Assembly (NCBI GenBank): GCA_023301405.1
Contig: JALZUX010000636.1
Location: forward strand, 1 to 6,135
DNA: 6,135 nucleotides
Direction of reading: 5' to 3'
From: Granulosicoccaceae bacterium
GTDB lineage: Bacteria > Pseudomonadota > Gammaproteobacteria > Granulosicoccales > Granulosicoccaceae
Shown here: positions 5,843-6,135 of the stretch, piece after piece
Layout of the letters: each line of letters starts with the position of its first letter
Position numbering within the stretch: position 1 is the first letter of the stretch
Made by a program: the position numbers and the translations under genes
The notes under the pieces: model-generated
What the model was told of the DNA's origin: nothing
Database searches by the model: none
Seen by the model: only the letters and a program-made list of their open reading frames with translations

Positions 5843-5872
5843 ATTATACGGACAGTTAGAGTCTACTGTCAC
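5843..5872 (-). promoter_or_regulatory. Sigma-70-type promoter of cysZ
   Basis: On the minus strand a GTGACA -35 (5867-5872; 5 of 6) and a perfect TATAAT -10 (5843-5848) are separated by 18 bp. Transcription would begin near 5836, giving a leader of about 33 nt before the ATG at 5803. This is the best promoter match in the window. Confidence 0.6.
5851..5870. promoter_or_regulatory. Palindrome filling the cysZ promoter spacer (candidate operator)
   Basis: GACAGT (5851-5856) and ACTGTC (5865-5870) form a perfect 6-bp inverted repeat with an 8-bp centre. One arm overlaps the -35 box and the other ends two bases short of the -10. A protein bound here would block RNA polymerase, so a repressor site is the natural reading. 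It does not match the LexA box (CTGT-N8-ACAG), as the arms run in the opposite sense. The regulator is unknown. Confidence 0.4.
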
Positions 5873-6135
5873 TTGCACTGAACAAAATAGTACGTAACTG
5901 CTTGTCAATAACCCCTGACTGAAACTGACTGGTAGCCATATTGCTGTGCATGCGTGCACAAGCCTAAAGCATTACTTCGCCTTAGACGAGTTTCATTCGA
6001 TAACATCATCGGATGGAATCCGCTCACTACTACAATACCGTTCAAGCCCATACATATATTAGCCTTTATTTGGCGTGATGGATCTTCACTAGCGAGCAAT
6101 TATCTCGATGGAATGACCAGCCTCCCAGTGCTTTT
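5873..6135. other. Right-edge region without a recognised gene
   Basis: Upstream of the cysZ promoter there is no convincing gene. A hairpin TGTGCA-TGCG-TGCACA (5945-5960) can extend by GC/GC past a one-base bulge (5943-5963), with no T-run after it. On the minus strand one frame is open from the edge to a TAA at 6066-6068 (22 residues, including GGWSFHRDN), and another to a nearby TAG. Either could be the tail of a gene entering from the right, but both are too short to support. Confidence 0.4.

Noticed and set aside
5851..5883. LexA/SOS box near the cysZ promoter
   Set aside because: The palindrome arms are ACAGT...ACTGT, the reverse sense of CTGT-N8-ACAG, and the neighbouring CTGT has no ACAG at the right spacing.
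5804..5959. N-terminal extension of CysZ to an ATG at 5959
   Set aside because: The extension would contain the best promoter in the window, and CysZ proteins start close to the GLRRF segment. Starting at 5803 gives the usual length of about 254.
5905..6099. 64-residue minus-strand ORF at the right edge
   Set aside because: No family resemblance or ribosome binding site is evident, and its 3' part runs towards the cysZ promoter. Likely a chance ORF.

Overview
The window reads as ordinary chromosomal DNA from a Gram-negative bacterium, most likely a marine-type gammaproteobacterium. Three things point that way: a CysZ-like protein with its diagnostic MDYPLGNHG stretch, a glutathione S-transferase of the RRCPYA type common in Vibrio- and Shewanella-like bacteria, and a secreted phosphatase ending in Cys-flanked DGDGWGWDG repeats, a motif I associate from memory with secreted proteins of marine gammaproteobacteria. 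No rRNA, tRNA, CRISPR array, insertion sequence or phage gene was recognised.

Layout, left to right. Bases 1-99 hold a strong 9-bp hairpin and no clear gene. 100-1050 (-) encodes an exported histidine phosphatase with two C-terminal DxDGDGWGWDG repeats. A 330-bp spacer carries its probable promoter. 1381-2403 (-) encodes a fumarylacetoacetate hydrolase family enzyme. 2404-3165 is gene-poor, with a start-less open frame on the minus strand (possible gene remnant) and a doubtful 67-residue basic ORF on the plus strand. 3166-3825 (+) encodes a Cys-type (omega-like) GST whose stop codon lies in the first unit of a four-copy 7-bp tandem repeat. 3957-4865 (-) encodes a beta-hydroxyacid dehydrogenase of the 3-hydroxyisobutyrate dehydrogenase family. 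5039-5803 (-) encodes CysZ, with a good sigma-70-type promoter whose spacer is filled by a palindrome. The right 330 bp holds that promoter and a hairpin, with no convincing gene.

The genes do not form an obvious pathway. The FAH-family enzyme, the GST and the dehydrogenase could each act in organic-acid or aromatic catabolism, but they have separate orientations and spacings, and the GST is not the zeta-class maleylacetoacetate isomerase that would pair with fumarylacetoacetase. They look like independent transcription units. I see no convincing new multi-gene system. The items most worth a second look are the repeat-tailed phosphatase, the palindrome inside the cysZ promoter, the nested repeats upstream of the dehydrogenase, and the start-less frame at 2600-2821.
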